11,080 nucleotides of DNA from Calditrichota bacterium (GTDB lineage: Bacteria; Zixibacteria; MSB-5A5; GN15; FEB-12): contig DAOWIC010000024.1 in assembly GCA_030641085.1 (NCBI GenBank), positions 1-11,080 of the forward strand, given 5' to 3'. Below the pieces are notes generated by a model. That model worked only from the letters and a program-made list of their open reading frames with translations, did no database searches and was not told the origin of the DNA. Positions 1 to 6,277 of the stretch are shown piece by piece. Each line of letters opens with the position of its first letter. Positions within the stretch are counted from its first letter, which is position 1. The position numbers and the translations under genes were made by a program.

Positions 1-547
1 CGAGGAAGACGTCGGCGCCGCTCAGGTTTACCATCATGTTGGCAGACGAACTGATGCCGTACATAATTTGACCGTCGTCGCCAGCGTACTGCACGCCATT
101 AGCCGTGGACACGATGGCCTTGTCATCGGTTCTGAATCCGGAGAAGACGTATTTTCCCTGCACCTCGGTGTTGGCCAGGTCGGTCATGGCGGTGAGAATC
201 GATTCCAGTTCCTGGGCCGCTCCCAGCCGGGCTGTTTCGTCGTAGGTATCGTTGGCCATAGCGATAGCAATCTCGTTGGCCGTGTCGATGAGATTTTTGG
301 CCTCACTCAGAGCGCTGTCGTACGCCCCCACCCAGGTCTGGGCCTGGTTGATATTCTTCTGGTACTGAGCGTTTTTAGCCAGATCTGTCCTTATTCCCAG
401 ATCGTTGACCGCCCCCAACGGGTCATCGGACGGCTTGTTCAGCTTCTTGCCCGATGAGACCTGTGTCTGGGTTTCGAGATAGCGACTCAGTGAACGCTGC
501 AGGTTCAAGTTCACCGTATCGGTGATCATGCTCTGAGTGATACGCAT
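1..547 (-). CDS. flgL: FlgL, hook-filament junction protein (3' end cut by window)
   Basis: FlgL (HAP3) forms the second junction layer between the hook and the flagellin filament and is exported by the flagellar type III system. The visible 182 codons begin with MRITQSMITDTV and continue with 'LQRSL..YLETQTQVSSGKKLNKPSDDPLGA' features, the flagellin-like N-terminal D0/D1 helix typical of FlgL. Alanine-rich heptads ('AMANDTYDETARLGAAQELE') and a 'GKYVFSGFRTDDKAI' stretch follow, also characteristic. The ATG at 545-547 is the obvious start because the conserved MRIT begins there; a weak GGAA lies about 9 nt upstream. The C-terminus lies beyond the left edge. It follows csrA after 29 nt and is probably cotranscribed with flgN-flgK-csrA. 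The family call is firm. Confidence 0.95.
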   Translation of the reverse strand, partial: MRITQSMITDTVNLNLQRSLSRYLETQTQVSSGKKLNKPSDDPLGAVNDLGIRTDLAKNAQYQKNINQAQTWVGAYDSALSEAKNLIDTANEIAIAMANDTYDETARLGAAQELESILTAMTDLANTEVQGKYVFSGFRTDDKAIVSTANGVQYAGDDGQIMYGISSSANMMVNLSGADVFL

Positions 548-576
548 ATCAGTTTTCCATTCATCTCTGCGCGTTA

Positions 577-915
577 TCAGTTCCGGTCGGCCGACCTGCC
601 ATTCCTGGGCGGTTTTCGGTGCCGTCTGGTGTCATCTTTATAATCGATCTCAGTCGAACCGACCCCGGCTTTACCGTCACCCCTGATCTTGCGCTTGATC
701 AAGCTGACAACACCCTTGAGGTCACTGGTGATCGATTTGGAGGCTTTTCGGTTCTCCTCCTTGACCTTGACATAAATCTCCTCACGGTGGACAACGATAT
801 TCAAGGGTGCCTCGATTCCCAGCCTGACCTGCCGGCCATGAATGCCGAGCACCGAGACTTTGATATCATCGCCAATGGTGATGGACTCACCTAACTTCCG
901 TGTCAATATCAGCAT
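577..915 (-). CDS. csrA: CsrA-family RNA-binding translational regulator with long C-terminal tail
   Basis: CsrA dimers bind GGA motifs in mRNA leaders, usually over the Shine-Dalgarno, and repress translation or change stability; in several bacteria the target is flagellin mRNA and FliW is the antagonist. Residues 1-50 are canonical: MLILTRK-GESI-IGDDI, then 'VLGIHGRQVRLGIEAP' and 'VVHREEIY'. The RNA-contact residues L4, R6 and R44 are present. The family usually ends at about 60-80 residues, but this ORF runs to 112, with a Lys/Arg-rich tail (about residues 52-112) ending in a strongly basic, probably disordered stretch. A strong AAGGAGG lies 5 nt before the ATG at 913-915. It sits between flgK (47-nt gap) and flgL (29-nt gap). 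Whether the tail is functional is unknown. Confidence 0.93.
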   Translation of the reverse strand: MLILTRKLGESITIGDDIKVSVLGIHGRQVRLGIEAPLNIVVHREEIYVKVKEENRKASKSITSDLKGVVSLIKRKIRGDGKAGVGSTEIDYKDDTRRHRKPPRNGRSADRN

Positions 916-939
916 TCAACCCTCCTTGGTGTCATAATG
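913..939 (-). promoter_or_regulatory. csrA ribosome binding site within a weak hairpin (possible autoregulatory site)
   Basis: On the minus strand, AAGGAGG (plus 921-927) lies 5 nt before the csrA ATG. The hexamer AAGGAG can form the loop of a 3-bp ACC/GGU stem (928-930 with 919-921). An outer CAUU/AAUG stem (936-939 with 913-916) would pair the start codon. GGA in a small loop over the Shine-Dalgarno is the usual form of a CsrA target, so autorepression is possible. The stem is short and the inference weak; the ribosome binding site itself is clear. Confidence 0.4.
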
Positions 940-962
940 CCGTTTTTAGTTGTCAGTTTCGG

Positions 963-2348
963 CTACCTTCCGACCACGCCGGTGCCCTTGATGAGTGTAT
1001 CGAGGGCCTCATCGACGGCGGTAATGACTCTGGCGGCGGCATCGTACGCCTGCTGGAACTTGACCAAGTTGATCATCTCTTCATCCAGAGAGACGCCCTG
1101 TACCGACTGCCTGGCGTTATCCACTTGGGCCAGAAGCAGCGTGTAGTTTTCGGTGTATGATTGAGCTTCCTTGGAATCCACACCGATAGTGCCAATCAGC
1201 GAGGCGTAATACTCGCTCAGAGTAGCCGTATTTCCACTCATAAAATCTTGATTCTGCAGATCCGCGATCGCCAGCGCGATTGTCCGATCACCCGGTTCAC
1301 CGCTGGCCGAAGCCGCGATCCTGCTGGTATCCTCTACAATCAAGGGATTGATCTTCATATTCATGGCGTTGACGTTGGTCATGTTGAAGAAATTGAGACC
1401 GGTGCTGCCGTTGGCGCCGTAGCCGGTCCGATGCAACTGGTTGACTTCAACGACAATTGTCTGAGCCATCTGATCCAACTGTGCCATATACTCGGGAATA
1501 ACCTTGTCCCGCATATCGAGCATGCCTTTCAACTCACCGCCGGCGGTTTTCAGCTCCACGTCGGTGTTTTCCCAAACCAGATCATGGTTCAGACGGGTGG
1601 CGGTAGCGGTGGTGCGACTGGTGATGGTAACGGCATTGTCATCGTTAACCACCGCCATCGCGCCGATGGTAACCATCAGCGATCCGTTCGACTGCTCGAC
1701 CGCATTAACATCCACCAACCCCGACAGGTCATCCACCAGCAGGTCACGACGGTCGCGCAAATCGTTGGCGCTCTGTCCGCCCAGCTCGGACGAATTGATC
1801 TGGTGATTGAGGCTGGCGATTTCGGTGGTAATCTGGTTAATCTCACCGGTCATGCCGTCGATTTCGCGGTCAATCGCCTCGCTGAGGCGGTTCAACTGGT
1901 CGGCCATTTCATAAAAGCCGCTTGACAGCGATTCGGCCTTGGCCAGAATATCGGTCCGGTTGCCCATGTCGGTCGAGAGGTCCGACCATGAGGACCAGAA
2001 GTCGTTAAGCAGAGCCGAGATTGAGTTATCGCCCGGCTCGTTGAACAGCGTCTCGATCTGCGAGAGCACTTTCTCCTTGTATTGCCATTCACCCAGCGAT
2101 TCGCTTTCCTTGCGATATTGCTGAATCAGAAAAGCGTCCTTGATCTGCTGGATGTCAGTTGCTTCAATGCCGGTGCCGATTGAACCGATCGGAAGATCCG
2201 ACGGCCGGGTGGCGCGGATAGTCACGCGCTGGCGACTGAAACCGGGCGTATTGACGTTAGCGATATTGTGACCGATTGTCTGAAGCTGCAACTGGGTGGT
2301 CAGGAGGGATCGCTTCCCTGTTTCGAGCGCTTGCATTAGTCCTGCCAT
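963..2348 (-). CDS. flgK: FlgK, hook-associated protein 1
   Basis: FlgK (HAP1) is the first hook-filament junction protein, secreted through the flagellar export gate and assembled on the hook tip. At 461 residues it is shorter than the roughly 550-residue enteric protein, suggesting a reduced central domain. The N-terminus has the rod/hook-family D0 motif 'TIGHNIANVNTPGFSRQRV'. The C-terminus has 'GVSLDEEMINLVKFQQAYDAAARVI' features, ending in the coiled D0 helix 'TAVDEALDTLI'. The ATG overlaps the flgN stop by one base (TGATG), so the two are probably translationally coupled. The Shine-Dalgarno GGAGG lies 5-6 nt upstream inside a hairpin loop (separate entry). FlgN, encoded just upstream, is its expected chaperone. 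Confidence 0.97.
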   Translation of the reverse strand: MAGLMQALETGKRSLLTTQLQLQTIGHNIANVNTPGFSRQRVTIRATRPSDLPIGSIGTGIEATDIQQIKDAFLIQQYRKESESLGEWQYKEKVLSQIETLFNEPGDNSISALLNDFWSSWSDLSTDMGNRTDILAKAESLSSGFYEMADQLNRLSEAIDREIDGMTGEINQITTEIASLNHQINSSELGGQSANDLRDRRDLLVDDLSGLVDVNAVEQSNGSLMVTIGAMAVVNDDNAVTITSRTTATATRLNHDLVWENTDVELKTAGGELKGMLDMRDKVIPEYMAQLDQMAQTIVVEVNQLHRTGYGANGSTGLNFFNMTNVNAMNMKINPLIVEDTSRIAASASGEPGDRTIALAIADLQNQDFMSGNTATLSEYYASLIGTIGVDSKEAQSYTENYTLLLAQVDNARQSVQGVSLDEEMINLVKFQQAYDAAARVITAVDEALDTLIKGTGVVGR

Positions 2349-2833
2349 CAGACCCTCCTGTCTACCGCGAGGTTTGAACGCTGCTCGGCCGTCAGACCAG
2401 CCGGCGTGTAAACCGGCTCGGGGCTGTTGATTTTGGCGAGCATCTCGACCGTTTTCAGGATATGCTCGCGAGACTGATTCAACAGCAGCGCGTTCTGGTT
2501 ACGGGTGTGAGTTATCTTGTCGTAGAGACCAAGAATGCTTTTCTGGAGGGTGACCAGCCGGTCGGCTTGATCCTGGTCGATAATCTCGAGCAGCCGGCTT
2601 ACGTTCAAATCACCCTCGATAGCGTTGGCGGCGCTGATCTCCTCGACCAGTTTCACCCGACTCTTGGCCAGAAGCTGGCTTTCGACCAGTTTCTCACGCA
2701 GCAAGTCGGTAACGTGGATCAGCCCGTCATGGTTATTGGCCACCAGCATCTTCTGCTGCTGTTCGAGAAGCTCGAGGAAGGATTCAAAGAGGGCGGCTTC
2801 CCTGCCGATGATTTCGATCAATCGATTTACCAT
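2348..2833 (-). CDS. flgN: FlgN-like export chaperone for FlgK/FlgL
   Basis: FlgN is a small helical cytosolic chaperone that binds the C-terminal helices of FlgK and FlgL and delivers them to the export apparatus. The product is about 161 residues, Leu/Gln/Glu-rich and predicted to be almost all helix ('LFESFLELLEQQQKMLV', 'LLREKLVESQLLAKS'), with a proline-containing C-terminal tail. Sequence identity in this family is low, so the call rests on the fold type, the length and the position directly before flgK. An in-frame TTG at 2839 would add two residues. The ATG at 2831-2833 is preferred because GGGAA is about 9 nt from it and only 3 nt from the TTG. A candidate sigma-28 promoter precedes it. 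Confidence 0.82.
   Translation of the reverse strand: MVNRLIEIIGREAALFESFLELLEQQQKMLVANNHDGLIHVTDLLREKLVESQLLAKSRVKLVEEISAANAIEGDLNVSRLLEIIDQDQADRLVTLQKSILGLYDKITHTRNQNALLLNQSREHILKTVEMLAKINSPEPVYTPAGLTAEQRSNLAVDRRV
2349..2364 (-). promoter_or_regulatory. Hairpin presenting the flgK Shine-Dalgarno in its loop (candidate CsrA site)
   Basis: The minus strand reads UAGAC-AGGAGG-GUCUG: a 5-bp stem (2360-2364 with 2349-2353, including one U-G pair) closed by the hexaloop AGGAGG. The loop is the flgK Shine-Dalgarno, and the flgK ATG starts 1 nt after the stem. A GGA within a hexaloop on a short stem, preceded by AC, is the established preferred CsrA target. The hairpin lies in the last codons of flgN, so ribosomes finishing flgN would melt it. 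The fold is read directly from the sequence; CsrA binding is inferred. Confidence 0.6.
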
Positions 2834-2867
2834 ATCCAATATTTCCCGGTACGAGTACCTGACAAAT

Positions 2868-2895
2868 TTATCGGTTTTAATCTCTATTTACTTTA
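2868..2895 (-). promoter_or_regulatory. Candidate sigma-28 (FliA) promoter for flgN-flgK-csrA-flgL
   Basis: On the minus strand, TAAAGTAA (plus 2888-2895) is followed after 12 nt by ACCGATAA (2868-2875). The FliA consensus is TAAAGTTT-N11-GCCGATAA, so the matches are 6/8 and 7/8 with a spacer one base too long. The element straddles the flgJ stop codon (2877-2879) and would start RNA about 28 nt before the flgN ATG. Junction-protein genes are typical sigma-28 targets, so the position fits. The spacer length is the main doubt. Confidence 0.5.
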
Positions 2896-3821
2896 ATCGC
2901 ACCCGATACTGTGTGACCAGTAGTCCCCAGGCTGTCCATAACCTTCTCGACGTAGGCTTCGGTCTCCTTGAATGGGGGCACTCCCCCGTATCGCATCACG
3001 TTGCCCGGCCCGGCGTTATAGGCGGCCAGAGCCAGTTCCAGCGAATCGAATCGGTCCAGCAAGTCTTTTAAATAGCGGCTGCCGGCCCTCACATTCTCCT
3101 GCGGATCAAAAGAATCGCTTACCCCGTAGTCGCCGGCGGTCGAATCGATCAACTGCATCAGGCCCTTGGCCCCGGCCCGTGACAGCGCCTCCGGATCACC
3201 GTTGGATTCGGTCCTGATAACCGCCGCGATCAGGGCGGGATTCAGGCCGTTCTCCTCGGCCGTTTCGGTTATCAGTCGGCCGTAGCGCGACATCACCGGG
3301 TCTTCCGTGATCTGGCGAACCGGAGTTTGTATCGGCAGCAAGTCCTCGCTCCGGGGGCGCACCTCAATCGGTCCGTCGTCCTCTTCGATTTGTCTGAAAT
3401 CGTCCTGCTTGAGTTCAAGCGGCTGCTTTTCGCCGATATCGAGCGGCATTATCTCATTCGGTGCGGTTTCGCTGGGATACTGCGCTTCGACTACTTTTTC
3501 CAGCGACTTGTAGAGAATATCGGCGATTGAATTACTATCGCCGCTCGCCATCTTATCGGCAATCTGCATATCGAACATGTCGGTGAAGATGTCTTTGCTT
3601 TTGTCGCCGGAAAGCGGGGCGTCCTTGGCCGGGCTCGACTCGGGAATCGTCTCGCGCATGGTCTTCAGCATCTGGTACATGAAGAATGACTCAAACTGCC
3701 GCGTGGCCTCTTTGAGCCGGGCCTTTTCCGATTCGAGATCGACCGCGGCCTTCTTCTGCAACTGCTCAAGTCCGGTGGTCGGCACCACAACCGGCGCTGC
3801 TTTTACGTTCAGCGAAGACAT
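2877..3821 (-). CDS. flgJ: FlgJ-type rod scaffold fused to an SLT lytic transglycosylase
   Basis: This bifunctional protein should cap or scaffold the rod and open peptidoglycan so the rod can pass. Residues about 35-110 match the rod-binding domain ('ATRQFESFFMYQMLKTMRE', then 'DIFTDMFDMQIADKMA'). An acidic, proline-containing linker covers about 111-175. Residues about 178-296 are a soluble lytic transglycosylase (GH23) domain: E205 in 'RTESNGDPEA' is the expected catalytic acid, followed by GLMQL (220-224), AAYNAGPGNV (266-275) and ETEAYVEKV (286-294). Enteric FlgJ carries a GH73 glucosaminidase instead, so the second domain belongs to a different enzyme family. No N-terminal signal peptide is apparent, consistent with type III export. 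The ATG overlaps the flgI TAA by one base (TAATG). Confidence 0.93.
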   Translation of the reverse strand: MSSLNVKAAPVVVPTTGLEQLQKKAAVDLESEKARLKEATRQFESFFMYQMLKTMRETIPESSPAKDAPLSGDKSKDIFTDMFDMQIADKMASGDSNSIADILYKSLEKVVEAQYPSETAPNEIMPLDIGEKQPLELKQDDFRQIEEDDGPIEVRPRSEDLLPIQTPVRQITEDPVMSRYGRLITETAEENGLNPALIAAVIRTESNGDPEALSRAGAKGLMQLIDSTAGDYGVSDSFDPQENVRAGSRYLKDLLDRFDSLELALAAYNAGPGNVMRYGGVPPFKETEAYVEKVMDSLGTTGHTVSGAIKVNRD

Positions 3822-4957
3822 TATAGTATTATCAACTCCGATCTCAGCGCCCCGGCCTGCTTGAACGCCTGGAAGATTGCAATAATATCGCGTGGCGTAG
3901 CGCCAATCTTGTTAAGAGCGGCCGCGACATCCGATAGATAGACCGACCGCTTCAAATGAACTACGCGGGCGGTTTCGTCCCTGACACTGATGCGCGAGTC
4001 CTGCGTCACCACCGTTTCGCCGTAACTGTATGGTTGCGGCTGAGATATCACCGGCGAGGACTCGATATTGACCGTGATCGTTCCGTGGGCAATCGCCACC
4101 GGCTCGATGGTGACGTGCTGCCCGACCACAATCGTGCCGGTCTTCTCGTTTATAACGACCCGGGCGGTGTTGTCCGGCACTATGGTCAACTGACCGATAT
4201 CGGACATAAACCGTGTCCGGTTGATCGGGTGCATCATCGAATCCGGAGTATTCACCCGCACGGTCCCGCCATCGAGAGCATAGGCGGTGATACCGTATTT
4301 GGTATTGATCTTCTGGGCTATACGATGGGCGGTGGTGAAATCCGGATCGCGCAGGGAGATATGAAAGACCTGTTCCTCTTCTTCGGGTCCCTCCACCGAT
4401 TTGACGATCTTGCCGCCATCGGGAATCCTGCCCACGAGGGTGTAGTTGTTTATGATCTTGCTGCCGTCATCGACCTGGACATTGAAGCCACCGATCGAAA
4501 TCGGTCCCTGAGCCATCGCCCGCACCATGCCCTCGCCGTCGGCCAGTGGTGTTCTCAGAAGCGTTCCGCCCTGCAACGACGAGGCGTCACCGATCGACGA
4601 GACAGTGACATCAACATAGGTGCCCTCTTTCTGAAAGCTCGAAATCCGGGCCGTGATCAGCACGGCCGCGACGTTTTTGACTTTGACCTTTTTCTGGTCA
4701 ACCGTCAGGCCCATCCGTTCCATCATGTTGGTTAAAGACTGTATCGTAAACTGAGTGCCGTTACCGTCACCCGTACCGTCCAGACCCACGATCAGGCCAT
4801 AACCGATCAGCTCCACTTCCTGCTTGTTCTGAAAAGCGCAGATATCCTTGATGCGGACCTGGCCCGCATCGGCTACGCTGAAAAACGTCAGGATCAGATA
4901 GAGGACAATGATCATGCCGGTCGGAGAGGCCAATCTGCTGTATAGTGATGCAAACAT
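3821..4957 (-). CDS. flgI: FlgI, flagellar P-ring protein
   Basis: FlgI is a Sec-exported periplasmic protein that assembles, with help from FlgA, into the P ring around the distal rod in the peptidoglycan layer. The 378-residue length is normal. Residues 1-31 form a signal peptide with a hydrophobic core (about 14-27) and a probable cleavage after 'VADA'. The mature part begins 'GQVRIKDI' and has the family hallmark 'GYGLIVGLDGTGDGN'. 'RISVRDETARVVHL' features and a helical C-terminus, 'VAAALNKIGATPRDIIAIFQ', follow. The ATG at 4955-4957 has AGGAG about 7 nt upstream. It lies 8 nt after flgH and overlaps flgJ by 1 nt, so it is within an operon. Confidence 0.97.
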   Translation of the reverse strand: MFASLYSRLASPTGMIIVLYLILTFFSVADAGQVRIKDICAFQNKQEVELIGYGLIVGLDGTGDGNGTQFTIQSLTNMMERMGLTVDQKKVKVKNVAAVLITARISSFQKEGTYVDVTVSSIGDASSLQGGTLLRTPLADGEGMVRAMAQGPISIGGFNVQVDDGSKIINNYTLVGRIPDGGKIVKSVEGPEEEEQVFHISLRDPDFTTAHRIAQKINTKYGITAYALDGGTVRVNTPDSMMHPINRTRFMSDIGQLTIVPDNTARVVINEKTGTIVVGQHVTIEPVAIAHGTITVNIESSPVISQPQPYSYGETVVTQDSRISVRDETARVVHLKRSVYLSDVAAALNKIGATPRDIIAIFQAFKQAGALRSELIIL

Positions 4958-4965
4958 AGCCGCTC

Positions 4966-5553
4966 CTAAAATATCCAGCCAATAAGCCGTGTGATGAATC
5001 CGGGGCGGGAGGCGGTGTTGGCGTTGCCCTTACCGGTATAATGAATCTCAGCGTCTGCTATCAGGTATGAGTCGATAGTGTTGTCCGGGGTTATATCCTT
5101 CTGCCGAACGACACCGGTCAGATTCAGAGTCTCGCGGTCGCCGGAAATACCCAGCGTGCGCGACCCCTCGATAACCAGATCACCGTTCGATTTTACGCCG
5201 ATGACCGTGATCGACATTTTGGCGCGCAGAGTACCGTTGCGCATGTTTTCACCTTTGCCGTCAAAGACGTTTGAATTGGCGCCATCGAGACTGAACAGCG
5301 GTATGAAATCGAGCGGTCCGTAACCCGGCCCGCCTTTGAGACTGGCCTGGGTCGACTTTTCGGTTTTGCTTTCCACTTTGTTGGACGCGGAGTTCTGCTC
5401 GTATATCAGGACTGTCAGGATGTCGCCCACCTTGTGCGCCTTGATGTCGGTGAACAGCGACTGCGACTGCCCGTAGTCGCCACCAAACACCTTTATGGTG
5501 AAAGGCAACAACAGCAGTACTGCGAGAATTATTAAAATCCTTTTTGTTTTCAT
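4966..5553 (-). CDS. flgH: FlgH, flagellar L-ring protein, without a lipobox cysteine
   Basis: FlgH forms the L ring in the outer membrane around the rod. The family pattern is clear: 'SLFTDIKAHKVGDILTVLI' after the signal, then 'KGENMRNGTLRAKMSITVIGV', 'NGDLVIEGSRTL', 'TLNLTGVVRQKDITPDNTI' and 'SYLIADAEIHYTGKG'. At 195 residues it is shorter than enteric FlgH (about 230). FlgH is normally a lipoprotein, but no cysteine occurs anywhere here; the signal core is followed by 'IKVFGGDYGQ'. Either it is cleaved by signal peptidase I or it is anchored otherwise. The ATG at 5551-5553 is chosen over an in-frame GTG at 5556 because GAGG is 5 nt from the ATG and too close to the GTG. flgA ends 24 nt upstream. 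Confidence 0.95.
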   Translation of the reverse strand: MKTKRILIILAVLLLLPFTIKVFGGDYGQSQSLFTDIKAHKVGDILTVLIYEQNSASNKVESKTEKSTQASLKGGPGYGPLDFIPLFSLDGANSNVFDGKGENMRNGTLRAKMSITVIGVKSNGDLVIEGSRTLGISGDRETLNLTGVVRQKDITPDNTIDSYLIADAEIHYTGKGNANTASRPGFITRLIGWIF

Positions 5554-5577
5554 CACTACCTCGCGCTTTGTTTCATC

Positions 5578-6273
5578 CTATGGGTCAACGGCTACGGCCG
5601 AGTCGTCAATGACTCGCGCTGTGATAATTTTTTTGGTAGCCTTGTTCTTCACTCTGATATGATCGCCCGCCACGCCCGACTGCAGGGCAATACCCGGCAC
5701 CGTGATACGGCAGAGACCGTCATTATAAACGATCAGGGTTTCATCACCGCGCTCGATATCCGGAATCGGCTCGGTGGCGGCCAGGGTGAGAATCGTCTCT
5801 TGTCTTATGTTCCGCTTGGCTCTCAACCCGGCGAGTTCGTCAAAACCGCTGATCGGTTTTTCAGTCAGATTGGTTACCTCCATCCGGCGGATTTCCATCC
5901 GGTCGGGGGCAAACTCTTCGGAGCGTTTGATCTTGTCGATTGTCACCACGACCTCGGCGAACTTTCGGATTTTAGTCCGCACCTGCCGAGACTCGACCTG
6001 CTTTCCGTCACGGGTAACGGTCGCCTGAAAGCTGAACAGCCCCCGCGGGGCCTTCTTCAGCAGCGGGCGCAATTGAAGCTCGGCGGCGGTCAGGCTTGCC
6101 GTACTGAGAGGATTCGAACGTATCTCGATCTCATACGCCGTCGTATCGAGATCATACATTTCAAATATCCTCTGCCTTATCAGATCATCGCCGGTTCCGG
6201 CACTGGCGCCGGCGGCAGTGAAAAACAGGCCGATCAGTAGCAGTAGCGTGATTTTGCCGAGCATGCGTTTCAT
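5578..6273 (-). CDS. flgA: FlgA, periplasmic chaperone for P-ring assembly
   Basis: FlgA is a periplasmic chaperone that promotes FlgI polymerisation into the P ring. The 231-residue product has a signal peptide (1-25, hydrophobic core about 8-20, probable cleavage after 'GASA'). A variable N-terminal half follows. Residues about 105-165 are SAF-like ('KIKRSEEFAPDRMEIRRMEV', then 'GLRAKRNIRQETILTL', the usual 'a.r.I..G..lt' segment). The C-terminal beta domain has 'DETLIVYNDGLCRITVPG' and 'VAGDHIRVKN...K.ITARVID', which are family signatures. The ATG is 4 nt after the flgG stop, with a weak purine-rich AAGAGA upstream; an alternative ATG three codons in is possible. Its position just before flgH-flgI supports the call. 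Confidence 0.93.
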   Translation of the reverse strand: MKRMLGKITLLLLIGLFFTAAGASAGTGDDLIRQRIFEMYDLDTTAYEIEIRSNPLSTASLTAAELQLRPLLKKAPRGLFSFQATVTRDGKQVESRQVRTKIRKFAEVVVTIDKIKRSEEFAPDRMEIRRMEVTNLTEKPISGFDELAGLRAKRNIRQETILTLAATEPIPDIERGDETLIVYNDGLCRITVPGIALQSGVAGDHIRVKNKATKKIITARVIDDSAVAVDP

Positions 6274-6277
6274 TCGG

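Noticed and set aside
919..962. Inverted GCCG...CGGC between flgK and csrA as a terminator
   Set aside because: Only 4 bp with a large loop, and no U-tract on the minus strand, so read-through into csrA is expected.
1183..1198. TTGGCAC on the minus strand within flgK
   Set aside because: The -12 position reads GT instead of GC, and it is inside a gene with nothing starting downstream.
1161..1925. Plus-strand open frame of 254 codons opposite flgK
   Set aside because: It is the antisense of flgK, is His/Arg/Gln-rich with no recognisable motif, and exists because of the codon bias of the real gene.
3546..3553. Perfect GCCGATAA (sigma-28 -10) on the minus strand
   Set aside because: Lies in flgJ coding for A-D-K and has no TAAA 15 nt upstream.
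3956..4735. Plus-strand open frame of 259 codons opposite flgI
   Set aside because: Shadow of flgI in a moderately GC-rich gene; composition is Arg/His/Asp-heavy and no family is recognisable.
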